The notes below the pieces were generated by a model. It saw only the letters and a list, made by a program, of their open reading frames with translations. It made no database searches and was not told the DNA's origin. 64,000 nucleotides of DNA from Panicum virgatum (Eukaryota; Streptophyta; Magnoliopsida; Poales; Poaceae), in the NCBI RefSeq assembly GCF_016808335.1, contig NC_053145.1, positions 26,981,120 through 27,045,119 on the forward strand. The letters run 5' to 3'. Shown here piece by piece: positions 1 through 11,364 of this stretch (the first letter of the stretch is position 1; every line of letters starts with the position of its first letter). The position numbers were made by a program, and so were the translations under genes.

Positions 1-1449
1 GCGATGCAATGCATCAAATATCTTATTGAAGTGACTTGAGGATCCAAGGATAGATTTGCAAAGGTATTGGCACTCTAAGTCACTAGCTCAAGTATGGATT
101 TGCTCAAAAGAGAAGATTGTGCAATGTTGGAATCCCAAGTTCGAGAAAATCAAAGTATGGCAAATATGAAGTGATTCAAGACTCAAGTGGATGAAATGTG
201 TTTTCAATTTAATCTTGAGAATAGGTATGCCGTACTATCAAGAGGGATGCAACATTGATTATTTGACTCGGTCAAAAGTCCTCATAGATAACCCATGAGA
301 GGATCCTGAGAGAAAACCTCTGAGAGCTAACTTAGAAATACTTGAATGATCAAGTCTTGACTTGATGGATCAAGTAGAGTCTTATAAACAGGGGTTTGGA
401 GTTCTCTGGCCCTGACCGGTCTGGGGGGCTGGTCTGACCGGTCTAAGGTCCAAAGGCTAGTTTATGAGAACAAATCGGTCTGACCGGTCTGGGGGACTGG
501 TCTGTACTGACAGAGCAACGGCTAGTTTTTGGAAGTGGGGTATTTATACCCCTTAGCCCTCTCCTTTGAGGGCTGCTGGTTCCTTGGCATTCTAGAGCTT
601 CCCAAAGCATTTTCTTGACCTGTTAGCTCTCCCCAACACTCTTTGTGAGTTGTGCTAACTAGATTACATATCCTTGGATTGGGTTGAGAGATTGAGTGTG
701 TGTGAGCAAAGTGACCATTGTGAGAGCTGCATTTCGAGCAGTTGAGAGCATCCATAGCTTGAGCACTCTTGGTTCCATCAAAGATTCGATTTGCATTTGT
801 TACTCTTGGAGGTGAGCCTCCTAGACGGCTATGTTCGCCGGCTAGCTCCCGACGGTGCGGTGAGCAGTGGCAAGTTTGTGCGGGCGTGATCTTGCCCCCT
901 TGGTGGAAAGGATCAAGATAGTGGAAATGAGGAGTGGTTGAAAAAGACCCAACTCAAGGGATCGAGTTGCAAGAGACTCAAGCCCAACGAGTTCCTCAAC
1001 GGAGACGTAGGATTCACATTGGTGAATCTGAACTTCGGGAAACAAATCCTTGTGTCTCCTTGTGGTTTGCCTCACTACTCATTTCTCTAGCTATTACTTT
1101 GTGCTTCCGCTTCGATCTACTTGGTGGTGTTATTTTTGTGTGTGCAGGGACTAGAAATATACTTGATATCATCTACAAAGACACTACACCAAGTTACATT
1201 TGTGCTAGAGTTAAAGAGGGGCAAAACTCTGATTATGGGCAGGTTCTGCACAGGACCGGTCTGACCGTTCTACACAACCGGTCTGATTGTGGGCTTTCTG
1301 TTTTCTGCGGTTAAGTCTTGGACCGGTCTTACCGGTCTGCTTGACTGGTCTGACCGGTCTGTGTGCTGACAGTGCTTTTAAGAGTTGAATTTTGCAGACA
1401 TTTTAGAACGCCTATTCACCCTCCGTCTAGGCAACATCCGAGATCCTTT
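1..1449 (+). mobile_element. LTR-retrotransposon fragment (LTR/leader type, family uncertain)
   Basis: No coding domain is seen. The stretch reads like the LTR and leader DNA of abundant grass retroelements: a segment near 810-900 (gtgagcctcctagacggcta and following) and the ending near 1409-1440 (gcctattcaccctccgtcta) are phrases familiar from Copia/gypsy LTR ends. It carries palindromic ACCGGTC clusters near 415-510 and 1255-1370. The left end lies outside the window and the right junction, where another repeat starts near 1450, shows no target duplication. Family assignment is inference from memory of similar sequences. Confidence 0.45.
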
Positions 1450-2124
1450 CAGAGGGTCACTTCAGTCTTTTTCCTTTATTATTTTCCAAAAAAATTGAAA
1501 AATAAATCTCTGATGCACATACCCCGCAGCCCCCCAACCTTAAATCAAAATCCCTTAAATTGCGGGTAGCCCCCGAGCAAAGATTTAGAATTAAGGATTT
1601 AAGATGTGGCATCATATTTTATTCGTCAGAATATTTGCAGGATTCATCAGATCCGGTATCCGAAAAGACCTCTTTTTCAGGTAAAAAATCCTAGAAAAAT
1701 GATACAATTGGATACGCCACACTAATTGCACCCGAAATAACTTCAGAAATAAATCCCGGGATGTACGACTCTTTACTGTATGCTCACGTGGGATGTTATT
1801 GTATGGAGAATCTGCATTATTGCATCCTTGAATGCGTTCGTGAATGCTGCCACTGTAGCGTCACGGGTTGTCCTCCAGTAACATCCCTTGTGGCTATAAA
1901 AGAAGGGAGAGAGGCCTTTGCCAGAAGCACCATCGTTTAGAAGTCATGGATTGCATTTGGTGTTCTTGCTCTCGTCCTCCTGAAGTTTATGTAGTTCTTT
2001 CCAACAAAAGATGCTAGAAGAGAACTTGCGAGTGACAAGAGAAGTCCCTGCTACCTCATCCTGCCACTCCCATGCTCTCATTGGATCCATTTTGGACATC
2101 ATGTCCTTGCATATTCCAATGAGC
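1450..2124 (-). mobile_element. Tat-like element fragment (copy of the 24133-24815 segment)
   Basis: The sequence from the aaaaaaattgaaaaataaat phrase to the caatgag at 2124 recurs at 24133-24815 with small differences. There it lies just inside the 3' LTR of a minus-strand Tat-like element, so this is a truncated piece of a second copy in the same orientation. It includes the polypurine-like motif agcccccgagc at 1568-1578. It contains no ORF worth calling. It is cut at 2124, where the CACTA element begins; the copy at 24815 continues with gcagggtttcag, which marks the original continuation of the target. Confidence 0.7.
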
Positions 2125-2179
2125 ACTACGTGGTTTTCCCCCTATAGCCACGAAACGTTTAGGCATCACCACTAATTTG

Positions 2180-2640
2180 GGTGCAACAGGGGGGTTCTAT
2201 GGCACCAAAACAGTGATTCGGTTGCAATATGCGTGCCTATTACTACACATAAATTGTGTTGCGATATTTATTTTTTGTGTTGCAACAGGGTGACGCTAAT
2301 GCAGCCATTTTTAGATTTTGTGTTGCAATTGGTTGGGAATACTTTTACATCATTTTTGAGTTGCATTAGCATGTCGTGTGTTGCAATAGAAAGGTGCTAT
2401 GGCGACCATACTAGCGTTGGTTGCTTCTGAATGGCAATATAGTAACATGTGATTTGGGTTGCAAATTTCTTGGTGCGTTGTTGCAATACATGGGGGGCTA
2501 TTGCTTCCTTTCTTGCCTCAAGATGCAATAGCATGTACGTATTGCAACGAAATTTAGTGGTTGCACTAGTTGTCGTAGTCGTTGCAACTGTATCAGACTT
2601 TTGGCAACGAGGTCTTTCTTGGTTGCACTTAAATTTGTCT
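2180..2640. repeat. CACTA subterminal GTTGCAA repeats
   Basis: About a dozen copies of a GTTGCAAY/TTGCAAC motif, in both orientations, lie between the left terminus and the tandem block (for example near 2219, 2279, 2323, 2380, 2458, 2478, 2582 and 2620). Arrays of a short motif at this position are the transposase-binding region in the CACTA superfamily; binding here is inferred from position, not shown. Confidence 0.7.
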
Positions 2641-2756
2641 ATCGTCACGTTTTTTGTTCCTACTATACAGGAGAGCAATGATCAGATCGGGACTCATCCT
2701 TGATCGGGACCCTATCTAATTCCGAGTCTTTTATCTCCATCGGGGGCAGCTCAGGT

Positions 2757-2830
2757 CCTCCACGACGTCTAGATCTCCATCTAGATCTCCACGACGTCTA
2801 GATCTCCATGACGTCTAGATCTCCAGGACA
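2757..2830 (+). repeat. Short tandem repeat, ~20-bp unit
   Basis: Three to four imperfect units built on acgacgtctagatctcc follow each other upstream of the transposase start. The units contain AGATCT and GACGTC palindromes. Confidence 0.8.
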
Positions 2831-2950
2831 TCAATCAACATCTGCGGTGCCACCGGTATGGTTGTCTTGATCTATATATCTCCCCTGCATATATATATGC
2901 ATATTGCTAGATCATGATCTCTAGCTCGTTTCAAACATGCATGCAGATTA

Positions 2951-5900
2951 ATGGCATCACACGAAGATAGGAGTTGGATGCGCTTGCCTCGACATTCAGA
3001 GGTGTGGAAGAGGAATTTCCGATCTTTTATTGAAACCTCTGGCACATCATCGCGAGGTCTTACATCTGTTGCGTGCCCATGTACTACGTGTCAATGCATG
3101 ATCAGATATCATAACGTGTTTGAGATTCAACTTCATTTAGTGAATAGAGGGTTTGCTGATTGTTTCATCAATAATGAAATCGAAAGCCAAACTAGTTCAT
3201 CAGCTGAGGGTCGTGTGAATCATGATGTCAGTCCTGATCTCAAAAATGCTGAACTTGAAGATGCACAATCTACAGCTGATACAACACCTTATTTTGGAGA
3301 AGGCGCATGTGATGACGGTGCTGCCACTAATACTCTGATTAGAAACATTATCAGTGGCTCTATACATGGACAAATCATAGATGCTGAGGAGCCAAATAAG
3401 AATGCAGAGATATTTTTGAAACTATTAGAGCAGGCAAAGAAGGAATTGTATCCAAGATGCAAAAATGCAATTAAGGTCTCTTTTATCGTGGAACTTTTTC
3501 AGATAAAGTGCTTGTATGGAATTAGTAACGCAGTGTTGGAGGCCATACTTAATCCGTTTTCAAAGATTCTCCCTGAAGGCCATTGTCTTCCAGACTCGTT
3601 GGATAAAGTGCAAAGGGTGGTTCGAGACCTAGGCTTGGACTATGTCAAGATACACGCATGTAAGAATGATTGTGTGTTATTTTTTGAGGAATACACAAGT
3701 CTGGAGACATGTCCCATTTGTAAGGAGTCAAGGTGGAGTGTTGTAGAGAAAACCTGTGATAATGATAGTGCAGGTGGTGCTACTACTGTTAAGAAGCGGT
3801 TACCCGTTAAGATCCTACGCTACTTTTCTCTTATTCCTCGGCTGCAGAGAATGTATATGTCGAAGCACACATCAGAGGAATTGTAGTGGCACAAGAAAGA
3901 ATTGGTCAACATGGAAAAATGTGTCACCCTGCTGACTCATTGGCATGGAAGCACGTGGATAAAGAATATAGCTGGTTTGCAGAGGAAGGTCATAATATTA
4001 GGCTGGGTCTTGCTTCTGATGGCTTCAATCCCTTTGGGATGCAAAATGTTACATACTCCATATGGCCTATTATCCTCTTACCTTACAATTTGCCTCCATG
4101 GTTGTGTCAGAAACAATCTAACTGGTTGTTGTCAATGTTGATACCTGGTCCAAAATCTCCTGGAATGGATATTGATGTATATTTGAGGCCCCTTATATTG
4201 GAGCTCAAGGAGCTTTGGGAAAAGGGTGTTACAACATGGGATGCAGGGACTAGGAAGAATTTTAAATTGCATGCTCTTCTTCTTTGGACAATTAATGACT
4301 TCCCAACTTATGCTATGCTTTCTGGTTGGAGCACAAAAGGAAAGTTTGCATGTCCATACTGCCACAAAGATATTGAGTATTTGTGGTTGAAACATGGGAG
4401 GAAGCACTGCTACATGGGACATCGACGTTTCTTGCCCCCGGACCATCCATGGCGCAACAACAAGGTCAGCTTCAACAACAAGGTCGAAACCAGGGAGGCA
4501 CCAGTACCACTGACTGGTGCACAGGTACTTGAGCTGTTTGAAAGTTTTGAACAAGTGAAATTTGGAAAGACGACAGCATCAAAAAAGGAAGCGCAACAAA
4601 GACAAAAGATGGCACAACTGGAGGAATAAGAGTATTTTTTTGAGCTCCCTTACTAGTCTTCTTTGCTCAGTAGGCATAATTTGGACGTCATCCACATTGA
4701 GAAAAATATATGCGAGAGCATATTAGGCACTCTGCTTGAATTGGAAGGTAAATGTAAGGACGGGGAGAAGGCCCGGCTTGACATGGAGCATCTACGGATA
4801 CGACCAGATCAGCATCCTGTGATTAATAATGATGAGTATACCTTGCCACCGTCCTTGTACAAGTTAGATAAGGAGGATAAGGAAAGTTTGTGTGCATTTC
4901 TATATGGAGTGAAGATGCCTGATGGGGTTTCCTCCAATATAAGAAGATGTGTTGACGTAAAGTCATGTAAGGTGCCTGGCTTGAAAACTCATGATTACCA
5001 TCTAATTCTACAGAAACTGTTACCCTTAGTGGTGCGTAGGATTTTGCCAAAAGCTGTTGTCATCACATTGATTCAGCTTAGTAATTTCTTCGATGCACTA
5101 TGTTCCAAGGAGCTGGTGGAAGCAGACTTGAACAGACTTAGCATGATGCTATTTGTCGACTTGAGATGCTATTCCCACCTTCATTTTTTGATATTATGAT
5201 GCATTTGCCTGTTCATCTAGCTGAAGAAGCTAAACTTGGCGGGCCCGTGTGTTATAGATGGATGTATCCAGTGGTGTGGTACCTGCATACTGCGAAAGGA
5301 TATGTGAGGAACAAGACGTACCCTAAAGGTTCAATAGCCGAGGGATACATACTCGAGGAGTGACATTCTGCTCAAAATTCTTGGACGTGGACACCAAACT
5401 GAATCGTGTTGATCGACATGAAAGAATTGCTGTGAATGAGCCACCATCTAGTTTGAGCATATTTGCTGAAATGGATTACAAGAGGAGAGGACAGACTATC
5501 GAGATCATGGATGCATATGAGATGCTGAAGATGAGGCACTAAATAATTTCAAATTGTGATGAAGCTAGACCATGGATCGAGTAAGATACGTTACTCAACA
5601 TCATTACTTTTAAATTTTATATTTTAAACTAATAGTAATATTCATTTCTATGCAGTGCGCATTTGGAAGAACTGAAGAAATATGGATCATGAAATCTTAA
5701 TAAGCGACACGAGGATCAATTTGTAAGATGGTTCGAAGGCAAGATCAGAGATCTATATGCGAAAGGGGAAGTAAGTTCAGAGATGTTTGCACTTGCTCAA
5801 GGACCGGACAGTCAAGCTCATACATTGCATAGATGTCATATCAATAATTGGCTGTTTCGAACCGCTGACATTGAGAAAAGCCTCGTAACACAAAACAGTG

Positions 5901-6507
5901 GTGTGCTTGTCAAGGGCGACGGTACTAGTGGCAACATGAACTGGTATGGGGTGATTAAAAGAATGATCTCACTAGAATTTCCTGGACAAAAAGAAGTTAT
6001 TTTGTTCCAGTGTGACTGGTTTGATGTGCCTGCTGCCACTACCAAGGCAGAGGATACAATAAGGATCAATTTGGGGTTATTGATATCGATACTACTTGAT
6101 ACAGGTATAAGGATGAACCCTATATTTCGGCGGCACAGGCAGAACTGGTGTTTTATGTGAATCTGGTAAACAAACCTGGTTGGAGCAGTGTTATTGCGTT
6201 GAAACCAAGGGACTTGTTTGCCATGTCTGAATTAGAACTTGAGGACTCAATTGATGTGGGTGTCGAAGGCATTAATTTACTCGGTGGACAGCAGGATTTG
6301 ACGAATTGGACAAGATCGGACAAGGAAGGCACAACCGGGGATGTCTCAGTTATTACTCAGGTGCAGGCCCAAGTAGTTGATGAACCAGACGATGCGGTCT
6401 TTGATGTTGATGATGAAGATGATGTAGATGACACGTACATTGATGATGGAGTTGTTGCACCAGTTGCTTCTGCAGTACAAGGCCAAGATAATGACTTTTT
6501 TATTTGA
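2951..6507 (+). pseudogene. CACTA transposase (TNP2/Transposase_21 type), multiply broken
   Basis: Translated pieces follow the order of plant TNP2-type transposases. A transposase-associated domain comes first (2951-~3180, with CPCTTCQC). The Transposase_21 core spans ~3700-4560 and includes DGFNPFG, YNLPPWLC and CPYC. Next come the HIEKNICESILGTLL segment (~4690), a DUF4218-like part (~5010-5370, EEAKLGGP), a DUF4216-like part (~5890-6200, WYGVIKR and QCDWFD) and an acidic Asp-rich tail (~6390-6450). One GT-AG intron is supported at 5581-5655, since removing it joins related protein segments in phase. The frame changes near 3886-3900, 5165, 5360, 5780 and 6100, and in-frame stops sit near 3884, 4627 and 5367. 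Such a product would bind and excise CACTA termini in the nucleus, but this copy cannot encode one protein. Confidence 0.9.
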
Positions 6508-7248
6508 TACTTGCACGATTTTGTTTGGCGTCTCAAGAGACAATGAGCCATTTAATTTGTTTGGCGTCCTCATAGAGAGTCTACAAATTTTTTAAATTTT
6601 GTTCATGAATGTGGTTGTAGGGTGACCACACAAATTCAGCCGCGTAATGATCCGCACTTATAATATTATATTCTTATTTTTATATATGAATAAGTGATGT
6701 TTAATAGCTTAGTAATAGTTTCAAATCAAATTCTACAAAATTTTATGAAATAATTTTATTTTTTTTGAATTTGGTCTGATATTTCCAATGTATCTTGTTT
6801 ATCCTATTTATCTATGACCTCTGATCAATTTTTATTTCCAATAATGAAAACCTTAGTCCGGCTGTCAAATTTTCGTTAAGGCTTGACCATTGCCCAACGT
6901 ATGTATACTAATTTGTGGGCCATGTGTGAGCCAAGACGTGGATGGGTCCACACGTCAGGGACATAAGGGGATTTAATTCTCAGGAGGACTGTCCCAACCC
7001 ACTCAAAACATAAAGAACAGCCAGACGGACGACGCTGGCGGCGTGTTTGATGCTATCCAAAGTAGTAGTTCATACATATACATAGGAAATTGGATGCTAT
7101 TCTGAAACATAAACATTCACTGCAATACAACATAAACCAAAGTAGGAGTTCATAAACCAAACCCTTTCTTGTTGCCTGGTGTGGCAAAGGAAAGAGTAGC
7201 AAAAGATTCAAACATTTCCAAAAGAGGAAGAAACGACCCCAAACAACA
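6508..7248. other. Non-coding, AT-rich interval
   Basis: This covers the end of the CACTA-derived region and its right flank. It is AT-rich to about 6880, then of ordinary composition. No CACTA terminus, tandem array or protein-like frame was found. The last ~200 bases may be the 3' untranslated part of the minus-strand gene remnant that follows. Confidence 0.4.
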
Positions 7249-7872
7249 TCAGCCGTCGCCCTCCTCGCTAGTATCATCAGAGAAATCATCGTACTCAGCT
7301 TCAGCAGCCTCCTCCTCATCACCATGAAGGTGTTGGCGAGCAAGCCTACGATGCTGCTCGGCGAGGAGGTCATCCGGGTTGAAGTTGAGGGCATGCTCGA
7401 TCAGGCGACAAATGTTGTCCGTCTCCATGGCGTCGGGGCAGAACGGGCATCGGGACCACACCTTGCCGCGGGCCGTGGTCCTTTCAGAGAACCGCAGGGG
7501 CTCCTCGGCATGTCCCTGTGCTGGCAGCGGCGAGGGAGCCCGACGGCTGGGGCCATCGCCACCGAACCCTGCGGTGGCGGTGGCGGCGGCGGAGGAACCG
7601 CCGAGGCTGCCGGGTCGATGCCAGGGCAATGCTGCTTCGCCGGCGGTGAGGGATACCCGCTGTGCCGAATAGACGACACTGGCGGCGCGTCAGAACCACC
7701 GCATGACTGCAACATGCAATGGACAGAAATCAAGAACACAAAATCCAAATCGATCTCACCAATCAAGATTAACAGCAGGGTTTTTTTTTTGCCAAAAGCT
7801 TACCGATGATGAGGAGCGAAGAGGGGAGCTTGCCGACAGGATGCTTGCCTTTCGCTTCCCCTTGGGGTCCAT
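7249..7872 (-). pseudogene. Two-exon gene remnant with a CPFC motif and acidic tail
   Basis: I do not recognise this gene. On the minus strand an ATG at 7872 opens MDPKGKRK..., followed by a good GT donor at 7803 (gtaagc) and an AG acceptor at 7707 (catgttgcag), giving an in-phase 97-bp intron. The spliced frame runs through a polyproline stretch and stops at 7401. A second frame, open from an ATG at 7629 to 7249, looks more protein-like: it has CPFCPDAMETDNICRLIEHA, a possible small zinc site, and an acidic tail of Glu and Asp. The two frames do not join, so either an indel broke the gene in exon 2 or translation starts at 7629. GC content is high compared with the flanks, as in many grass genes. 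Confidence 0.4.
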
Positions 7873-8125
7873 GGCGTCGGTCGACGGCGGTGGAGCGTGC
7901 ACAGGAAGCGAGGAGAAGGCGGAGAAGTTGCCGATGAAGATGAAGCGTGGCTTGGGAATTAATTGAAGTGATGGGACGGTTTGGGGGAGAAAGGGGAGTA
8001 GGAGGTAGAGAGAGGCACCCCCCGGCAGTTAATTGTTTCCATCCAAAAGAGAAACACCTTTTGTCCCCGACATGCAGGACCCACCGTCCTAGGCCGAGCA
8101 AACCTGTCGGTGCAAGGTTCATGGC

Positions 8126-8200
8126 TTAATCCTCCTGGGCGCTTTCGTATGTGTGACTAAAATGCAGGCCCCACCTGTCGGCGCCGGGTTCATGACCAAG
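8126..8200 (+). repeat. Single copy of the 71-bp minisatellite unit
   Basis: The unit from ttaatcctcctgggcgc to cggcgccgggttcatgacc matches the three tandem units at 8808-9021. It stands alone just upstream of the minus-strand gene remnant. Confidence 0.7.
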
Positions 8201-8807
8201 TCTTCATCAGTTCTTCATGGATCTACATATTTTGTGTTTTGATTCATAACAAAAACTTAAAACGTGGTTAGATTTCTCATTTCTTGTCCGATTCAGTTCG
8301 TTCTTTTTTCTAACTTCATATATAATCAATATCTATGTCATGGGTTCCACTATGCACATATACTCTAGTTTGATTTTGTACCTTACTACCATTGCAGACA
8401 CTAAGTCCTAATAACTCTCCAATGTAGGTGTATTTGTCAATGAAATTTGGTGTATAGGCCAATATGTCACATTTGTACATATAGAATTATATGATGGACT
8501 GTTTAAATGCACCATTTAAACTACATGCTCCACTCTCATTGGACTTGGTCTATAAGGACCATATAGCATAGGTCACATGCACGTAGTCATCTTACACGAA
8601 TGTAGGTTCAATTTTAAACGTGCCGTATGTAGGTTCAATTTTTTAAAATAGCATTTCATGACAAACCATAAGATTGAAAAATCCTAAAGTTTGCAAAATA
8701 CACAGTGAGGTACGTACAATGGAGATTTCACTTTGCAATTGAAAATGTTTTCTCTGTTTGAAAACGTAAACTGTTGTGTCCCCGACATGTGGGAACGCCC
8801 ACCCACT
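8201..8807. other. Non-coding AT-rich interval
   Basis: No ORF, RNA gene or strong inverted repeat was seen. A short duplication of gtaggttcaatttt occurs near 8602 and 8630. Part of the sequence (ttcttttttctaacttcata, ~8301) echoes the longer repeat copies listed separately. Confidence 0.4.
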
Positions 8808-9021
8808 GTAATCCTAGCGTGCGGTTTCGTATGTGCGACTACAAAGCGGGGGTCCACCTATCGGTGCCGGAATCTAGGCGTAATCGTGGCGTGCGCGTTA
8901 ATATGTGCGACTGAAATGTTGGTCCCACCTGTTGGTGCGGGGTTGTTGGCGTAATCCTCCTATGCGCGTTTGTCTGTGTGACTGAACGCTGGTCCCACCT
9001 GTCGGCGCCGGGTTCTGCACC
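8808..9021 (+). repeat. Minisatellite, 3 units of 71-72 bp
   Basis: Three head-to-tail units begin at 8808, 8880 and 8951 with gtaatc and end with a version of ggtcccacctgtcggcgccg. A degraded unit recurs near 15260-15345, always directly upstream of the ~450-bp repeat, so the two travel together. Confidence 0.85.
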
Positions 9022-9432
9022 TGTTCTTCGTCGGTTCTTTATCAGTTCTTAACGACGCTTATTATATTTTGGATTGAATCCAAAGCAAAAACTTTAAACA
9101 AGTATAGATTTCCCATACGTAGGCCAAAATCATGTGTTTTTTTCTAACTTCGTAGAATTACATTATCCACCAGGTGCACTAGATTTTATAGTAGAATATA
9201 AGTTTGATTCCTAACATTCTATGACAAACATGATCTTTGTTCACCATTGTCTCCAATATAGATGTTAATTGACAAGTACCTTTTGGGAATATGGACATCT
9301 TATATATCCCACTACACATTTTAGTTGCCATTAACCTTGTCAAAGAAGCAAGACTGGGATGCATGGTCAAGTATCCTAGCACAACACCACAAAGAGCCAT
9401 AAGGATGTACACATGCTTACACCCAAAAATGT
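8975..9432 (+). repeat. Dispersed ~450-bp repeat, copy 1
   Basis: The block runs from the cacctgtcggcgccgggttc phrase to gatgtacacatgcttacac and recurs at 12957-13262 (shorter) and 15299-15725. The shared core includes attacattatccaccaggtg and gacaagtaccttttggga. No terminal inverted repeats or coding capacity were identified. Copies sit upstream of three separate gene models, so they may mark a local segmental duplication rather than a transposon. Confidence 0.85.
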
Positions 9433-9725
9433 CACATCGAATGTTTGAACACATGCATGGAGTATTAAATAAGATCTATTTATAAAACTTTCTGCACAGA
9501 TGGATTGTACATCGCGAGATGAATCTAATGAGCCTACTTAATCCAAGATTTGCAACAGAGATGCTACAGTAACAATCTGCTAATTATAGATTTATCATGA
9601 ATTAATTAGGCTCATTAGATTCGTCTTGATATTTTCAATTCATCCGTGTAAATTTTTTTGTAAATATATTTTAATTATTACTCCAAATTAGCAAGAATTT
9701 GTGGCCAAATGATCTAAACAACTAG
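9424..9725. mobile_element. Foldback MITE, copy 1
   Basis: The stretch from acacccaaaaatgtcaca to ggccaaatgatctaaacaac resembles a very common grass foldback MITE. Its centre holds opposed copies of gaatctaatgagcc and ggctcattagattcgtc. Superfamily was not determined. Confidence 0.6.
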
Positions 9726-9944
9726 TACTCCATACCATCTACCATTCACTGTCTCATGGTCGACAGGAAGGTCCGGCGGCGTCTTGGGAAGGAACCGTCT
9801 CTACACCCTGTCTGATCAGTGCTGACCTTTGAGCAGCACCCTTTTGCCCAATGGCCGAAGCAATGTACTAGGCTCTGCAGCGGTGCAGTGGTGGAGGCAC
9901 ACTGCTTGCTGGAAGATCTTTCCATAAGATCTTGATAGGTCCTC
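9726..9944. other. Short interval between two MITEs
   Basis: About 220 bp of ordinary composition. A 66-codon minus-strand frame (9746-9946) has no recognisable motif and is not called a gene. Confidence 0.4.
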
Positions 9945-10203
9945 ACCCAAAAATTTTTGGTAATGGAATCTTGCCATTTTGAAGTACTAAATTAAATTTA
10001 TTTACAAATTTTTTTTCACGGATGGGTTGTAAATCGCAAATCATGGATTAAGTAGGCTCATTAGATTCATCTCGCGATTTAGTGATTTACAACCCATCCG
10101 TGAAAAAAAATTTATAAATAGACTTCATTTAGTACTCCATGCATATGTCCAAATATTCGATGTAATGTTTTTGGGTGTAAAAATTTGGGATCTAAACACA
10201 CCC
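9945..10203. mobile_element. Foldback MITE, copy 2, with a near-perfect hairpin
   Basis: This copy has the same flanking phrases as the first (tcacccaaaaatttttgg and atttgggatctaaacacacc). Positions ~10006-10112 form a long inverted repeat: ttcacggatgggttgtaaat on the left arm faces atttacaacccatccgtgaa on the right arm, around a short loop that contains gcctactta and ggctcattagattc-type sequence. The middle is shorter than in copy 1, so an internal deletion is likely. Confidence 0.7.
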
Positions 10204-10608
10204 AAAATGGTAGCTATAAATTACATATGTGCCCCTATAAAATGTAATCACTTCACCTTGGGTGAAGAGAACCATAGGTACTCTAGTCTAGTTTCTTATA
10301 TTGATATAAAAAACTGAACTCTAAAATATGTCTACAACAATTTATATGCGTCGACTCGGTCGCTTGTGGGGCCTGGCTTGCCAGGCCCACATGTCAGTGG
10401 CTTTGGATGGGAACAACTGCTGTGTTGCCAGTTTCTTTTAGAAGCCAAACTGCCTCGTCGTCCCGTCCTTTCGCCTTTCTTCCCCTTCCCCTAATATGTC
10501 CCCTCACACAAACGAGGGTTTTTCGCCTTCTTCCTCTAGCCGGCCGCCGCCGCATCGCTTCTTTCTCGCCGAACAATCTAAATCGAGTGCAAGAGGGCAG
10601 CGGCGACC

Positions 10609-11364
10609 ATGGATTCCTCGTCAAGGAGAAGGAGTTCACCGCCATTGATGTTGCTGCCAGAGGATCTCATCATCTGGATCCTCCTTCTCCACCTTGAGGA
10701 CCGGAATGGGATGACGCCCTCGACCCGGTATGCGGGGCTTCGTCGCGTCTATGCCATGTTCCGACGGATCTGTGACTCCCCCAAGGTGCTCCGTCGCCAG
10801 CAGCTCCGGGGCATTCGTCAGTACGTGAGGCGGTGGCCCGGCGTTAGTTGGTCGCGCTTCAAGGATCGCTTGCGCCTTGCCGGTAATCGCGAGGCCATCT
10901 GCATCGCTGGGATGCAGATGATGACGGAGCGGCGGGATCTCGCCGGCGGGCAGGCGCTCGTCAACCAAGCCGCTGTCGCTGGGGACTCCTGCGTGGCGTA
11001 CTTCTTGGCGATGCTACGGTACCGTCGGAACCCCACGAACCCTGAAGCGCTGGTGGTGCTCCACATAATCAGCTGCAGACCGTCGCAGGTTGACGGCTGA
11101 TGGGAGAACCGCGGCCTGCCAGGGCTACGCCACTCGGTCCAGCGGGACCTCGAGAACATTGCGTCCCCGCTATGGCTTCCGGACCGCGACGTTGACCTGC
11201 TCGTCGACGATACCCACGTCTGCACATGGGCGGAATGCAGGCGCTATGGACATGGGACCTTCATCATCTGATACTGCAGCGTGGGGTGCCGCATCCATCA
11301 TGAGTACGATCTCTGGACGCGGCGCATGAATAGCCAGGTGGAGTACGCCGTCAGCAGGATGTGA
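10609..11364 (+). pseudogene. F-box/SEL1/zinc-finger-like gene A, two in-frame stops
   Basis: From the ATG at 10609 (Kozak-like gcgaccatgg) one frame runs to a stop at 11362-11364, broken only by TGA codons at 11098-11100 and 11269-11271. The order matches a grass family of F-box-like proteins. An N-terminal LPEDLIIWIL F-box-type segment comes first, then a helical middle with a SEL1-like motif (AAVAGDSCVAYFLAMLRYRRN), and a C-terminal Cys-rich end (CTWAECRRYG...YCSVGCRIHHEYDLW) resembling an MYND-type zinc site. Family members are thought to act as substrate adaptors of SCF ubiquitin ligases. The first stop leaves 163 residues without the zinc site. It could be a recent pseudogene or an expressed truncated form. 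It is homologous to genes B and C downstream. Confidence 0.7.

Larger units (their letters stand above)
2125..6560 (+). mobile_element. CACTA (En/Spm) DNA transposon, decayed; right end not found
   Basis: The element starts with CACTACGTGGTTTTCC at 2125, directly after the interrupted retroelement sequence ...caatgag. It is followed by a block of subterminal GTTGCAA-type repeats and then a TNP2-type transposase remnant, the usual CACTA layout. Intact relatives end in a matching inverted terminus (...TAGTG) flanked by a 3-bp duplication. I did not find this end before 8 kb, nor the continuation of the interrupted target, so the right boundary given is only the end of transposase-related sequence. 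The 3' end is probably deleted. Confidence 0.8.

Noticed and set aside
4132..4554. Minus-strand 140-codon ORF
   Set aside because: Shadow frame of the conserved Transposase_21 core on the plus strand.
7324..7809. Plus-strand ORF of 161 codons over the minus-strand gene remnant
   Set aside because: It runs antisense through a GC-rich trinucleotide-rich exon and has no domain; the minus strand has splice sites and a better protein-like frame.
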